A DNA stretch of 64,000 bases, taken from the NCBI RefSeq assembly GCF_023333595.1, contig NZ_JAIQZM010000016.1, forward strand, positions 62,001 through 126,000, in the 5' to 3' direction. Each line of letters opens with the position of its first letter. Within the stretch, counting starts at the first letter, position 1. This document shows, in pieces, positions 1 to 9,729 of this stretch. A program made the position numbers and the translations under genes. This DNA is from Argonema galeatum A003/A1 (GTDB taxonomy: Bacteria > Cyanobacteriota > Cyanobacteriia > Cyanobacteriales > Aerosakkonemataceae). The notes beneath the pieces are model-generated. The model saw nothing but the letters and a program-made list of their open reading frames with translations. It had not been told where the DNA came from and did no database searches.

Positions 1-846
1 TACGATATCGCTACTGACAAAGATCAGATGATTGGCACAATCAACGAAAGTGCTGCCGGTTCTCAGTTTAATAACACCAGTAAAGCTGGCGAATGGGAAA
101 CCTCTGGCATCATTGAAATTGGGTCTGGCAGAAACAATTATATGTTTGATGTTCAGGCCCACACTATCACAGACCGATCGCTTTTGAAAGGCAACCACGT
201 TGAAGGCGGTCAGGTAATTAGGGCTATGTGGCAGGGGCCAGATGTGCTAGCAGCCAAGGGGAATGAAGCAATCGATGGCAACAAAGGCAACGATTCGATC
301 AGCGGCGCTGGTAGTTCTGGTAACAACACGCTGAATGGCGGTCAGGGTGACGACACCTTAACTGGCGGCACAAAAGATACCATGTACGGCGATTTGGGCA
401 ACGATATTATTGTTGCTGGCGCTAGCAACATAATTAATGGCAACAATGGTAATGACTATATCATTGGCGCAGATAATTGCACCATCCGGGGCGGTAAGAA
501 TGATGACATCCTTTTCGGCGGTACTAATAGCATTTTATACGGCGACTTAGGCAACGATGTTTTGTTTGCTGGCAATGGCAATAACGTCCTCATTGGCGGC
601 GATGGAATAGATGAGTTCCGCATTGCTAACACCGCACTTCCGGGTGCTGTTAATATTATCGCCGATTTCAAAGTTGGTATGGATGCGATAAGTATAGCCA
701 GCATACCAGGGGCGACGAGTTTTGAATCTATTACGCTCACTCAAAATAGTGCTGACGTTCTTATCAGCATTTCTGGTAAACAAGTGGCTTTAGTACAAGG
801 CGTACAAGTGAGTGCTATTAGTAGCAGCAATTTCCTCTTCCGTTAG
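1..846 (+). CDS. RTX calcium-binding repeat protein, C-terminal part (5' truncated)
   Basis: The reading frame is open from base 1, so the gene starts before the window; only about 281 C-terminal residues are seen. Residues from about 80 to 200 carry tandem nonapeptides of the RTX type (for example GGQGDDTLTGG, GDLGNDIIVAG, GDLGNDVLFAG), which in this family bind calcium and fold as a parallel beta-roll in secreted or surface proteins. After the repeats comes a domain typical of RTX C-termini (GGDGIDEFRIA, then a DFKVGMDAISI stretch), which often contains the type I secretion signal. The catalytic or adhesive N-terminal part is missing, so no specific activity can be assigned. No terminator-like hairpin is obvious right after the stop. 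Confidence 0.85.
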   Translation, partial: YDIATDKDQMIGTINESAAGSQFNNTSKAGEWETSGIIEIGSGRNNYMFDVQAHTITDRSLLKGNHVEGGQVIRAMWQGPDVLAAKGNEAIDGNKGNDSISGAGSSGNNTLNGGQGDDTLTGGTKDTMYGDLGNDIIVAGASNIINGNNGNDYIIGADNCTIRGGKNDDILFGGTNSILYGDLGNDVLFAGNGNNVLIGGDGIDEFRIANTALPGAVNIIADFKVGMDAISIASIPGATSFESITLTQNSADVLISISGKQVALVQGVQVSAISSSNFLFR

Positions 847-1520
847 TAAGAGGATGTAGGTGGGCAATGCCCACCCTACTACTGCTGTCAATTTAAATCG
901 GGTAGGAGACGGCGGTGCGATCGAATATAGCGGTTTTGAGTTGCATAAAGTACAGCCTGGGATAGCTAGATCCCCGACTTCGCAGAAGTTGTCGGGGATC
1001 TCTGTACCTCACTCAGATGAAAAAGGCTGTAAGCTGTCCTGCACGCACAACCCATACTGGAATTAATTTTGGCTTTGCTACTAACGTAAGTTGCTAGTTA
1101 GAAAACTTTGAGAGTTTAAAACCCGGTTTCTTGTGTTTGCAAGTCGCAGTTAATGATAAAATCACCCACAAAAATCTGATTTTTACAATAACTAGCAACT
1201 TGCGTTACTAATTGCTTACCCTGTGAATCGTGAAACAACCAATCACCCCGTACTAATTCCAGTATGGCGAGCTAGCCACAGTCACATAATTTAGGACAGT
1301 ATTGAACGCTCAAAGCAAGGAAGCTACTGTGTTTTTACTCACACGGCTTTCGTTGCACTCAGCACTTTGCTATATTCCGAATTGGCTTGGATGTGCTATT
1401 ATTTTAAATCTAGAATGGTAAAGTTTAGGCAGCTTCTCTCCAACGGCAGAAGCCATAGGGGGTGTATTTCTGCGATGGTTATATGTATGTCAAAGTAACC
1501 ATAAGGAGAAAAAAGCTTCC
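847..1520. other. Intergenic region with repeats, no gene recognised
   Basis: About 670 bases without a credible coding region. A short palindrome (GGTGGGCAATGCCCACC) lies just after the RTX stop. An inverted-repeat element occupies 1081-1208. A fragment of the AAACCCGGTTTCTTG repeat lies near 1118. A possible promoter for the following gene should lie in 1380-1500, but I could not settle on a -10/-35 pair. Confidence 0.5.
1081..1208. repeat. MITE-like element with about 20-bp terminal inverted repeats
   Basis: The sequence CTAACGTAAGTTGCTAGTTA at 1081-1100 is found again in inverted form at 1189-1208 with two differences. The 128-bp interval has no coding capacity, and contains a piece of the AAACCCGGTTTC repeat. 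It looks like a non-autonomous palindromic element. No second copy was seen in the window. Confidence 0.45.
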
Positions 1521-2252
1521 GTGATTGCTAATCAACACGAGAAAGGTTGGGAAGTCATTTACCATCAGGCTCATGCCTTGCTAGCTGCGGTATTGGCGGG
1601 ACACTGGCGGAAAAAAGACCGCCCCTTGCGCTGGATTGAAACAATAGCGGCGATTTCTCATCACGATGATTTAGAACGGGAATGGGAAGGAAACCACCTC
1701 ACTGAAGTGGGTACGCCTTTAGACTTTACTCTTGGCAATGAAACTAAAACTGACATTAAACCGCTGACAGAATTGACGACTAATGCCCGCTACCGGGGAC
1801 GGTGGGTAGCAATGCTGATTTCTATGCACCTGAGCTTTTTAAATGAAGGTAAACGCGGAGAATCAAAGGAATTGGATAGCTTTTTGGACGAACAAAAAGA
1901 AGATCAAGAAACATGGCGGCAGGAACTAAAGATTACTAAAAAGGAAGCCGATCAAGCTTATGCTTTTATGCAATTGTGCGATCGCCTCTCGCTGATCCTG
2001 TGCAACCGGGAATTACCAGCGGGTGAACGTGCCTTAGAAATCGCCAAGGGGCCTGACGGCAAACGCTATGATATTATGGAGCGTAGCGATAGCACTGTCA
2101 CCGTGACACCCTGGCCTTTTGAAGAGGAAGAATTTCCTGTGACTTTGGAAGCGTGCTACCTAAAACAAGTAAAATTCGACAGTAATGACGAACTCACAAA
2201 AGCGCTTCAACAGGCACCGATTGAATTATTGGAGTGGAAATTTGTAAAATAA
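1521..2252 (+). CDS. DUF3891 family protein
   Basis: A 243-residue protein that I recognise as the DUF3891 family from its N-terminus (HEKGWEVIYHQAHALLAA), the ISHHDD motif near residue 50 and the length. The conserved His and Asp residues (H22, H49, H50, D51, D52 region) suggest an HD-like helical metal-binding fold, but no reaction is established for the family. The start is GTG, chosen because AAGGAG lies 14-19 bases upstream and the family begins close to this point. It stands alone between the RTX gene and nagB, and there is no operon partner on either side. Confidence 0.8.
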   Translation: MIANQHEKGWEVIYHQAHALLAAVLAGHWRKKDRPLRWIETIAAISHHDDLEREWEGNHLTEVGTPLDFTLGNETKTDIKPLTELTTNARYRGRWVAMLISMHLSFLNEGKRGESKELDSFLDEQKEDQETWRQELKITKKEADQAYAFMQLCDRLSLILCNRELPAGERALEIAKGPDGKRYDIMERSDSTVTVTPWPFEEEEFPVTLEACYLKQVKFDSNDELTKALQQAPIELLEWKFVK

Positions 2253-2391
2253 CGATTTTTTTATAGTGGCGATCGGTACTCAAAGGCGCGATCGCCTGCT
2301 GTACGCCAAATCACCCAGAGCATTTCGATCCTAATCGCATCGGCATTGCGGTTTACTAAATAAAAACATTTGTCCTTATAAAAATCCAGCT

Positions 2392-3189
2392 ATGTCTAAT
2401 CCACAAAATACATCTCAATTTCCTACACCTGTAAAAACTGTTCGGGTCGATGCCTTATCGGTGCGAGTATACGACTCGGAAGCTACTATGGCGCAAGACG
2501 TGGCGCAACTGGCACAAACCTATTTGCAAAACCTCCTCACTCAGCAGGAGTCGGCGGCTGTACTCCTGGCTACAGGCAACTCGCAAATCGAGTTTCTAGA
2601 CGCCCTAATTGCCATAGGAGGCGTGGATTGGTCTAAAATTACCCTTTTTCACCTAGACGAATATTTGGGTATTGATGGCGAACATCCTGCCAGTTTTCGT
2701 CGCTATATGCGCGATCGCGTTGAAAATAGGGTGCATCCTGCGGTTTTTCATTACATAGAAGGGGACACGATGCAACCCCTGGATGAATGCGATCGCTATT
2801 CCCAACTTTTGCGATCGCAACCCATAGACCTTTGTTGTCTTGGATTGGGAGAGAACGGACATTTAGCTTTTAACGAACCGTCTGTAGCCTCTTTCAAGGA
2901 AACCAGACTTATAAAATTGGTGAAACTGGACAAAAAGACGCGCCAGCAACAAGTAAATGAAGGTCATTTTCCCAATCTTGAAGCCGTACCCCAATATGCT
3001 TTTACACTTACCATTCCGACGATCTGCACTGCAAAACAAATCTTCTGCTTAGCACCCGAAAAACGTAAAGCTTCGGCAGTAAAAAATATGTTAACAGGAG
3101 AAATTAGCTCGGCAATTCCAGCCTCCGCACTCCGCCAACAAACTCAGGCGACGTTATTTTTAGATACAGATTCAGCCAGTCTACTTTGA
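2392..3189 (+). CDS. nagB: Glucosamine-6-phosphate deaminase
   Basis: Converts glucosamine 6-phosphate to fructose 6-phosphate and ammonia in the cytoplasm, linking amino-sugar use to glycolysis. The 265-residue length fits NagB. Visible family motifs are LLATGNSQIEFLDAL (sugar-phosphate loop), ITLFHLDEYLG with the catalytic Asp, and LCLGLGENGHLAFNEP with the ring-opening His. The related 6-phosphogluconolactonase lacks the FHLDEY/GENGHLAFNEP combination, so NagB is the better call. The ATG start gives the full-length protein, with no strong Shine-Dalgarno in front. The downstream acetyltransferase begins 59 bases later and may be cotranscribed, but the two products have no clear functional link. 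Confidence 0.88.
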   Translation: MSNPQNTSQFPTPVKTVRVDALSVRVYDSEATMAQDVAQLAQTYLQNLLTQQESAAVLLATGNSQIEFLDALIAIGGVDWSKITLFHLDEYLGIDGEHPASFRRYMRDRVENRVHPAVFHYIEGDTMQPLDECDRYSQLLRSQPIDLCCLGLGENGHLAFNEPSVASFKETRLIKLVKLDKKTRQQQVNEGHFPNLEAVPQYAFTLTIPTICTAKQIFCLAPEKRKASAVKNMLTGEISSAIPASALRQQTQATLFLDTDSASLL

Positions 3190-3248
3190 TTCGCCTTTTA
3201 AAATTACCTACAATAGACTAATCCATCCTTCATCGTGTTATTCTCAAA

Positions 3249-3827
3249 GTGTCACCTGCTCAAAGAGCCCCAGTTTCGATTCGCCTAGCTCAGTCAGAAG
3301 ACATCAGCAAAATCACAAAAATTCAGATTGATTCTATCCGAATTCTTTGCGCTCAGTATTATAACGCAAGTCAAATTGAGACACTGCTAGAAAATAAGAA
3401 ACAAGGTAGAAACTGGAAAGAACTTATTTTTGTAGCAGAAATTCAAAGTCAGATAGTTGGGTTTTCTGCTCTTTCCCTGATCGAACCAACGATTAACGGC
3501 GTATTTGTCGATCCAGCCTTTATTCGTCAAGGGATTGGTCAAAAATTATTGGCTGCTTTAGAAAATGAAGCCGGAAAAAATCGGGCGAGATGTTTGTGGG
3601 TTTCAGCTTCCCTGAATGCAGTTCAATTTTATGAATCCCAAGGTTATCAAACTATCAGCAGAAATACCATTTCGCTAGCATCTGGAGTTCCAATTCCAGT
3701 AGTTACCATGAAGAAAGTGTTGATTCCACCGACGCGGGCAGAAATTATTGTCACCCAGCTAATCTATATACTCGTAATTCTTTTCTTACTGTTTGCTGTA
3801 GTGTTGAGGCTTCTGTTTGCTGGGTAA
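3249..3827 (+). CDS. GNAT-family N-acetyltransferase with C-terminal membrane anchor
   Basis: A 192-residue protein that starts with GTG. The GNAT fold is shown by the acetyl-CoA loop FVDPAFIRQGIGQKLLAALE (R/Q-x-x-G-x-G/A type) around residues 95-115 and the following LWVSASLNAVQFYESQGY motif. The last 25 residues (TQLIYILVILFLLFAVVL region) form one hydrophobic helix, which is unusual for a soluble acetyltransferase and suggests a tail anchor in a membrane. The substrate cannot be told from sequence. It is 59 bases downstream of nagB on the same strand. Confidence 0.75.
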   Translation: MSPAQRAPVSIRLAQSEDISKITKIQIDSIRILCAQYYNASQIETLLENKKQGRNWKELIFVAEIQSQIVGFSALSLIEPTINGVFVDPAFIRQGIGQKLLAALENEAGKNRARCLWVSASLNAVQFYESQGYQTISRNTISLASGVPIPVVTMKKVLIPPTRAEIIVTQLIYILVILFLLFAVVLRLLFAG

Positions 3828-3927
3828 ATCGGTCTACCATGCAAAGATCGATCGCCAAGTTGACCGATCGAGCTTTTGAGTGTATCATACTGTAATTTAT
3901 GTAGTTAATACAGGAAAAACCTATCTC

Positions 3928-5469
3928 ATGCCCGATGCCATAGGACTTTTTGACGAAAGCTTTTATCTAAGCAGCAATCTCGATGTTGCGACGGCTGTAA
4001 GTAATGGTTCCTTTAGCAGTGGAATTGACCACTTTAATAAATTCGGTCGATTTGAAGGCCGCGACCCCAGCGCCCTGTTTAACACAAGCTTTTATCTCGA
4101 ACAAAACTCAGATGTCGCCGTCGCCGTTGCCAGCAGGCAAATCGCGGCATTTGACCACTTCGAGGATTTTGGTAAATTTGAAGGTCGCGACCCCAGCAAT
4201 TTGTTTAATACCAGTGTTTATCTGAAACGAAATCCAGATGTTGCGGTTGCGGTAGAAGGAGATTTAATCACGGCATTTGACCACTTTGAGAAATTGGGTC
4301 AATTTGAACGCCGCGACCCCAATACTTTGTTTAACACTCGTGCGTATTTAGAACGAAACCCAGATGTCGCCGCCGCTGTGCAGCGTTCCGAACTCACAGC
4401 ATTTGACCACTTTGTAAAATTCGGTATTAACGAACAACGTTCGCCAGTTCAAGCTTTCAGAGTTCTGGACACTTTTTTAGTTGGCAATACCAACGGTAAC
4501 AACGTGGTGCGTTTCGACCCGAAGACTGGAGCTTTTTTAGGAGAGTTTATTCCCGCTAATCGTGGTGGACTCTTTTCTCCAGACAACCTGCTTTATGGGC
4601 CAGATGGCAATGGAGATGGCATATCCGACCTTTATGTCAGCAGTGGAAATAAACCTGCAACTTCAACAGAAACTGGTGCTTCTGCAATATTGCGTTATGA
4701 CGGTGTAACGGGAACATTTATTGATGTCTTTGTCGGCGATCGTCCCAATACGCCCAATATTGATGAAAGCGGCGGTTTGTTTCGCCCTTACGGTTCTGCC
4801 TTTGGCCCCGATGGTAATCTTTATGTCAGCAGTTTCCTTTCTGACCAAATCCTGCGCTACAACGGCAAAACCGGGCAATTCATAGATGTGTTTGCCACTG
4901 GGAACCAGCAAGCGGGCGGGTTGAACGGGCCAAACGGCCTCCTGTTCAGCCCCGATGCTAGCCTCTACGTTACCACTGAAGGCAGTGTGGCGCGTAACGG
5001 TGAAGCAGATTTTAGCGATGGTCTTCCCAGTCAGGTGCTGCGCTTCAATTTGCAAACAAGACAATCCACCGTGTTTGCTTCCCCTTCACCTTCACCGGAT
5101 AGTTTTGGGTTTGTTAGTCTTTTGGGGATGGCTATTGGCCCCCGCGATCGCAACCTCTACGTCAGCGACTTCGCTAACGATATCAGACGCTATGATTTGC
5201 AGACTGGGAACTTGCTAGGTGTTTTATCGACAAATTACACCAGTACTTCTCCCAGTAGCAATTTCATCGGTAGCTTGGCATTTGGATCGGATGGTAATCT
5301 GTTTGCGATCGGCTTTGACAATCGCGATAATGCTTCTAGCATAGGTGCTATCTTACGTTACAACAGTACTGGAGAGCCTCTTCCTTCACCAGGGAATACT
5401 GCGTCTATCTTTGTTCCGCCTGACACCAGGTTAACTCGTCCCATCGGCATCGCTTTTTTTGTTGGTTAA
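3928..5469 (+). CDS. Four-repeat protein with NHL/SMP-30-like beta-propeller
   Basis: About 513 residues. The N-terminal 190 residues hold four copies of a roughly 42-residue unit with the pattern FNTxxYLxxNPDVAxAV followed by AFDHFxxFGxxEGRDP; this module occurs in exported cyanobacterial proteins, often beside RTX or protease domains. The rest is a six-bladed-type propeller with repeated [11 protein letters not shown] and [15 protein letters not shown] segments, as in NHL or virginiamycin-B-lyase-like proteins. No classic signal peptide is visible. An in-frame GTG at 3880 is possible, but ATG 3928 has AGGA 12 bases before it and removes an unlikely hydrophobic leader. Function unknown; binding or extracellular structural roles are guesses. 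Confidence 0.7.
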   Translation: MPDAIGLFDESFYLSSNLDVATAVSNGSFSSGIDHFNKFGRFEGRDPSALFNTSFYLEQNSDVAVAVASRQIAAFDHFEDFGKFEGRDPSNLFNTSVYLKRNPDVAVAVEGDLITAFDHFEKLGQFERRDPNTLFNTRAYLERNPDVAAAVQRSELTAFDHFVKFGINEQRSPVQAFRVLDTFLVGNTNGNNVVRFDPKTGAFLGEFIPANRGGLFSPDNLLYGPDGNGDGISDLYVSSGNKPATSTETGASAILRYDGVTGTFIDVFVGDRPNTPNIDESGGLFRPYGSAFGPDGNLYVSSFLSDQILRYNGKTGQFIDVFATGNQQAGGLNGPNGLLFSPDASLYVTTEGSVARNGEADFSDGLPSQVLRFNLQTRQSTVFASPSPSPDSFGFVSLLGMAIGPRDRNLYVSDFANDIRRYDLQTGNLLGVLSTNYTSTSPSSNFIGSLAFGSDGNLFAIGFDNRDNASSIGAILRYNSTGEPLPSPGNTASIFVPPDTRLTRPIGIAFFVG

Positions 5470-5562
5470 CCGACATGGACGTCACTAAAGTCACAACAGG
5501 TGGTGTTTGCCATCACCCATTACAGCCAAAACACATTTCATTATAAAAAGTAACCATCCAGA

Positions 5563-6474
5563 ATGATGCGGTCACTAACCGCATCACTGTCCCAATACCT
5601 GTCGTGTCTCGTTGGAATATCCATGTTCGATCCCACGCAATTAATCATCGACCACTTCGTTCTTCAGCTGCGAGAAGGCTACAAGCGCACTTATGGAGGC
5701 TGGAAGCCTGACTACGCAGATATAATTGGTTGGGCCGGAAATATGGCCCTGGAAAATATCGCCAACAGCGACGCCCTCTATCACAATGTCGAACACACCA
5801 TCTTAGTCACCTTGGTGGGACAAGAAATTTTGCGGGGCAAACACATCCGCGAGGGTGGCGTGTCCTGCGAAGATTGGTTGCACGCCATCATTTCCTTGTT
5901 GTGCCATGACATTGGGTACGTTAAGGGGGTTTGCAGGCAAGACCGACCGCCGGAAGTTTTGTATGCTACAGGCATAAACGGTACAATGGTGAAATTGCCT
6001 CTAGGCTCATCTGATGCCAGTCTGGCTGCTTATCACGTAGATAGAGGCAAACAGTTTATTCAAGAACGCTTTGGGTATCACAAGCTAATTGATGCTGAGT
6101 TGATTAAGCACAATATTGAATTGACCCGTTTCCCTGTGCCAGCAGATGAGGATCATCAGGACACTCTCAATTATCCCGGTTTGGTTCGCGCCGCCGATTT
6201 AATCGGTCAGCTAAGCGATCCGCGATATCTTAAGAAGATTAGCGCCTTGTACTATGAGTTTGAAGAAACGGGCGTCAATAAAAACTTAGGCTACCACCAC
6301 CCAGGCGATGTGCGTCAAAACTATGCCAAGTTTTACTGGAATGTGGTCTATCCTTACATTAAAGATGGGCTGCGCTATTTAGATTTGACGCAAGAGGGGA
6401 AACAAGTTCTGGCGAATCTCTACGCGAATGTGTTCGTTGTGGAGCATGAGCAGTCTAATATTGGGGTAGCGTAA
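5563..6474 (+). CDS. HD-domain metal-dependent phosphohydrolase
   Basis: A protein of about 283-303 residues. The HD signature appears as YHNVEHT (around residue 70) and SLLCHDIGYVKG (around residue 115), the metal-binding His/His-Asp pattern of this superfamily. Members hydrolyse phosphate esters of nucleotides, often signalling nucleotides, but nothing here fixes the substrate. The first ATG is at 5563; a second at 5623 (MFDPTQLIIDHF) looks more like the natural start because the preceding 20 residues are poorly conserved-looking. Neither has a clear Shine-Dalgarno. The gene converges on the nucleotidyltransferase, with a strong hairpin between them at 6614-6691. Confidence 0.75.
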   Translation: MMRSLTASLSQYLSCLVGISMFDPTQLIIDHFVLQLREGYKRTYGGWKPDYADIIGWAGNMALENIANSDALYHNVEHTILVTLVGQEILRGKHIREGGVSCEDWLHAIISLLCHDIGYVKGVCRQDRPPEVLYATGINGTMVKLPLGSSDASLAAYHVDRGKQFIQERFGYHKLIDAELIKHNIELTRFPVPADEDHQDTLNYPGLVRAADLIGQLSDPRYLKKISALYYEFEETGVNKNLGYHHPGDVRQNYAKFYWNVVYPYIKDGLRYLDLTQEGKQVLANLYANVFVVEHEQSNIGVA

Positions 6475-6613
6475 ACTGAAAAGTCGTGAAATTTCAGCAA
6501 ATATATTGTCAGCGGTGAGTTGTCAGTGGTGCAGAGGAACTTACCGCTGTTTGCATTTTATGCGATCGGGATAAGTAGGTAGTATATGTAACGAAACATA
6601 AAATTTCTCTATT

Positions 6614-6691
6614 TGGTACGTAGTTGCGCTTTAGCGCTCTTATACCTGCTACGTAGGAGGTATAAAAGCGCTAAAGCGCAACTACGTACCA
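6614..6691. repeat. Long palindromic repeat between convergent genes
   Basis: A perfect 25-bp inverted repeat (TGGTACGTAGTTGCGCTTTA is its outer part) at 6614-6638 and 6667-6691, with a second inner stem TTATACC/GGTATAA. It could form a very stable hairpin and act as a bidirectional terminator. A close relative is the perfect palindrome at 27492-27537, and a weaker one lies at 16718-16742. Confidence 0.75.
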
Positions 6692-6696
6692 GCACT

Positions 6697-7782
6697 TCAC
6701 AAACCCTGCATACTAACTAAATCAATACAAAGCTGATTAACTGCCTCTCTATCCACACTTTTTGGCAGTGTAGATTTGGCATAAGCAACGTCGAGTTGCT
6801 GGTAGAGGTTATTAGCGATCGCCATCACTTCATCATAACTATACTCTCCTCTTTTAATCGCCAGCAACTCTTCGGCATCACCTGCTTCTCTCCGGTCTAT
6901 TATCACATTCTGCGTTTCTAAAATTTCAATCCCGCTTTTTAACAGTCGGATCGCCTGCATAACAAATTTGGCATCATACCCAACTTTCGCTTCCATTGCT
7001 GCCCGTGCGGGATTGCGGTTTTTCTTCCATTGTTGATAGTTTTCATATTCTCTGTTAGCATTATGATACTGTTGAGTTTTTTGGATTAATTTAATGAAAT
7101 TTTCCGATGTATTAGATATTTTTGTGGTATAATCTAACGTCTCTTCTGGCAAAGCATACTGTTTTAACACTGCCTTGAAATCTATTTCTGCCATTAGCAA
7201 ATTATAAAGCTCTTCCGCCTCTTCCAAAAACTGAATGCGGCCTCTAATCAAAAGATAAAGATATTCCAAAAACGCATTTAGTTGTACAACTGTCAGCGGT
7301 TGGGTTGGCGCTAAACCAAAGTCTTCTGGCTCAGGCTTGCGTTGAGGCGGATTGAGCAACCAGCGACGGTGCGACTCTAATTTTTTGATTTGGGCATAAC
7401 CGTATCCTGCATAAGTTTGTCTCACTTTTTTTGAGAGAAACATCTGCTTGTGTTGCTTTAAGGTTCTGCCGACATCGGTTATATGAACATAGTCCTTGAA
7501 CCAAAGAAGCTCCAAGATATTGGGATTGTTGTCAGCAGACAGTTCCAAAAACTTTTTTAGCTCATAAATAGAAGTATCTTTCGATAAATAAGAAAACTTT
7601 CCCGGTTCTTCTGTCCAACCGCTATCTTTTTGTTCTATGCTTTTCAATCCCAGGTAATAAGGTTTCGTTGCTATAAAGATGCCGCGATAGTCACGATCGG
7701 AGGTTTCAGTGGCTAAACCATAACCCTGACTTCCTGTTAAAGCAATGAGAATTGTTCTTTGTTCTATTTCTTGGCGATTCAT
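6697..7782 (-). CDS. Predicted nucleotidyltransferase (COG3541-like, pol beta fold)
   Basis: About 361 residues. The N-terminus has the minimal nucleotidyltransferase pattern GSQGYGLATETSDRDYRG, that is GS followed by DRD, where the two Asp residues bind the metal for nucleotidyl transfer. The rest matches the larger RlaP/YcgL-like group (GKFSYLSKDTSIYELKKF, NPNILELLW), which has been linked to RNA repair or resistance in other bacteria, but a precise function is not established. I chose ATG 7782 (MNRQEIEQR); a GTG nine codons earlier at 7809 is also open. It is encoded alone and converges on the HD hydrolase gene. Confidence 0.75.
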   Translation of the reverse strand: MNRQEIEQRTILIALTGSQGYGLATETSDRDYRGIFIATKPYYLGLKSIEQKDSGWTEEPGKFSYLSKDTSIYELKKFLELSADNNPNILELLWFKDYVHITDVGRTLKQHKQMFLSKKVRQTYAGYGYAQIKKLESHRRWLLNPPQRKPEPEDFGLAPTQPLTVVQLNAFLEYLYLLIRGRIQFLEEAEELYNLLMAEIDFKAVLKQYALPEETLDYTTKISNTSENFIKLIQKTQQYHNANREYENYQQWKKNRNPARAAMEAKVGYDAKFVMQAIRLLKSGIEILETQNVIIDRREAGDAEELLAIKRGEYSYDEVMAIANNLYQQLDVAYAKSTLPKSVDREAVNQLCIDLVSMQGL

Positions 7783-7809
7783 TGACAGATTTTGGGGGAT
7801 GGAAGGCAC

Positions 7810-8163
7810 AGAGGGGAAGTGTTATCTAGAAGTGACTCTGGAAAAAAGATGAGAAGCTTGGTCATGTTTGGAGGGTATTATAACATATATGCTAAAATAG
7901 GCCAATACTTAGTAATACTTTAAGTGACTTGTTTCAATACCCTAAGTTATAGGGTATTTTTCTGATTTTCCGGCTCTTTCGGAGTTGCTATGCTTTAGTT
8001 GAGTTAAGAACATTTTTATTTCTTTTCTCCTCTCCCTCTCTCCCACTCTCCCCCTCTCCCCTGAAGCTCAAATAGCATAGTAAGTTCGGAAGAGCCGATT
8101 TTCCCAGTCTCTCTTAGAATTTGGATATAGTTACCGCGTCTTTCCAGAAATTGCCCCAAACCT
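7810..8163. other. Intergenic region between divergent genes
   Basis: This 354-base spacer separates the nucleotidyltransferase and protein kinase starts. It is AT-rich near 7870-7960, where promoters are expected, and holds the inverted-repeat element at 7971-8097. No gene was recognised. Confidence 0.5.
7971..8097. repeat. MITE-like inverted-repeat element (CGGCTCTT ends)
   Basis: CGGCTCTTTCGGAGTTGCTA at the left end matches the reverse complement of the right end (TAAGTTCGGAAGAGCCG with CATAG before it) with few differences, giving ends of about 22 bp in a 127-bp element. The middle is a pyrimidine-rich simple repeat (CTCCCCCTCTCCC type). No coding capacity. Confidence 0.5.
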
Positions 8164-9561
8164 ATGATGTCGCTCTATTGCACTAAAAGACATGAAAATC
8201 AGACCACCAGCCGCTTTTGTTTCCAATGCGGCGAACCGCTCTGGCTTCCTGTGGGGCAAATTCTAGAAACCCGCTATCGCATTCTCAGCCATTTGGGGGC
8301 TGGAGGCTTTGGACGCACCTATTTAGCAGAAGATCTCAATCGCTTCAACGAGCGTTGCGTTCTCAAGGAATTTGCGCCCCAGGTAAAAGGATCTCGCGAG
8401 TTACAAAAAGCCAAGGAGTTATTTGAGCGAGAAGCCAGCGCTATTTATAAATTAAACCATTCTCAGTTGCCTAAATTTCGGGAGTTTTTCGAGACAGATG
8501 TAGGTGGAGTCGGCGGCTTGTTCTTGGTGCAAGATTATGTTGACGGTCAAACTTTGTACGATTTGTTGAAATCTCGCGGAAGTTTACCTGAAGCGGAAGT
8601 AAAGCAAATATTGTGCGAAGTATTACCAATTTTGTCTTATATCCACTCTCAGGGAGTAATTCACCGAGATATTTCTCCAGATAACCTCATCTTGAGGCTT
8701 TCTGACAATTTGCCGGTGTTAATTGATTTTGGCGGCGTCAAGGAAGTTGCGGTAACAGCTATTGCCAAGTTTACTCAGGTAGGTAAATTACCGACTTTGT
8801 TGGGCAAAGAAGGTTATGCGCCAGAGGAACAGCTGCAACAGGGACAAGTGTTTCCCAATAGCGACTTGTACTCTTTAGCTGTGACGGCGTTGGTGTTGCT
8901 GACTGGTAAGAAACCCCAGGAATTATACGATGGCTATAAAGGAATTTGGCATTGGGGAAAGGAAATTAAGGTGAGCGCTTCACTGGAAGCGGTGTTGAAG
9001 AAAATGTTAGCTTATAAAGCGAGCGATCGCTACCAGTCTGCTGACGAAGTTCTCCAAGTTCTCCAATCTGTTACACCACCCAAACCTGCCAACCCAAATA
9101 TTTCTCATATACGTACTATGGTGGTTGCTCCGGGTAACCGCACTCCCGCTGCACCGCCAGTCAGTACTCCATCTAGCCATACAATAATAGTGCCTCCTGC
9201 CAAAGGTTTCTTGAAGCGGTGGGTAACGAGAATTGCGGGGATCGGCTTGACTGTAGTAACTGGGGTTGGTGCGTGGGCAGGGTTTAACTGGTTGATGCAG
9301 GCGACAAGATCGATCGCGCTGACTGAGCGAAAGGTTTTGCCATTGCCTATTTTAAACCAAAACAACCGAGCCGATAAACTTTTAAATCGTCGCAAAGCTT
9401 TAGGAATTCGAGAAGAAGTGTTTAATACCCAGGTGAATAAGCGATTTTATGCCAAACATCCGGAATTAGGCGGACGACAGCTAACTAATTCGCCAGAAGA
9501 TGCTGCTTTAAGGGAAGAATGGTATCAGATTGCTGAGGACTTCCTTGAAAAAGGAATTTAA
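8164..9561 (+). CDS. Membrane-anchored Ser/Thr protein kinase
   Basis: A 465-residue Hanks-type kinase. The N-terminus carries a small zinc-ribbon-like segment (C6 ... FCFQCGEPL) common in cyanobacterial kinases. The kinase domain runs from about residue 35 to 305, with the glycine loop LGAGGFGRTYLAE, the ATP-binding lysine in CVLKEF, the catalytic loop HRDISPDNLIL, and DFGG at the metal-binding position, so it should be active. A Pro/Thr-rich linker leads to one membrane helix near residues 350-375 and a short C-terminal domain of about 65 residues of unknown role. Targets are unknown. It is a single gene, with an inverted-repeat element upstream and another downstream. Confidence 0.88.
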   Translation: MMSLYCTKRHENQTTSRFCFQCGEPLWLPVGQILETRYRILSHLGAGGFGRTYLAEDLNRFNERCVLKEFAPQVKGSRELQKAKELFEREASAIYKLNHSQLPKFREFFETDVGGVGGLFLVQDYVDGQTLYDLLKSRGSLPEAEVKQILCEVLPILSYIHSQGVIHRDISPDNLILRLSDNLPVLIDFGGVKEVAVTAIAKFTQVGKLPTLLGKEGYAPEEQLQQGQVFPNSDLYSLAVTALVLLTGKKPQELYDGYKGIWHWGKEIKVSASLEAVLKKMLAYKASDRYQSADEVLQVLQSVTPPKPANPNISHIRTMVVAPGNRTPAAPPVSTPSSHTIIVPPAKGFLKRWVTRIAGIGLTVVTGVGAWAGFNWLMQATRSIALTERKVLPLPILNQNNRADKLLNRRKALGIREEVFNTQVNKRFYAKHPELGGRQLTNSPEDAALREEWYQIAEDFLEKGI

Positions 9562-9570
9562 TTGGAGCTA

Positions 9571-9664
9571 ATACGGAATCTGCAACGATTATCCCCTTTA
9601 TTCTCTCCCTCTTCTTCTTGGCGTCCTTGGCGTCTTGGCGGTTCGTTTAACCCGAATTTGGTAT
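9571..9664. repeat. MITE-like element, ATACCAAATCCG family (degenerate copy)
   Basis: Starts ATACGGAATCTGCAACGATT and ends CCCGAATTTGGTAT. The ends are inverted relatives of the clean copies at 27365-27482 and 54777-54896. The interior differs (TTGGCGTCCTTGGCGTCTTGG simple repeat). Confidence 0.55.
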
Positions 9665-9729
9665 AATATCGTGTCCGGTTGCATCGTTAGTACATGAGTG
9701 AGATCGTCAAATTGTCTGTTGTCATCGTT

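Noticed and set aside
860-1066. Open frame of 68 codons after the RTX gene
   Set aside because: Built on a GGGCAATGCCC palindrome and repeats; no ribosome site or family resemblance.
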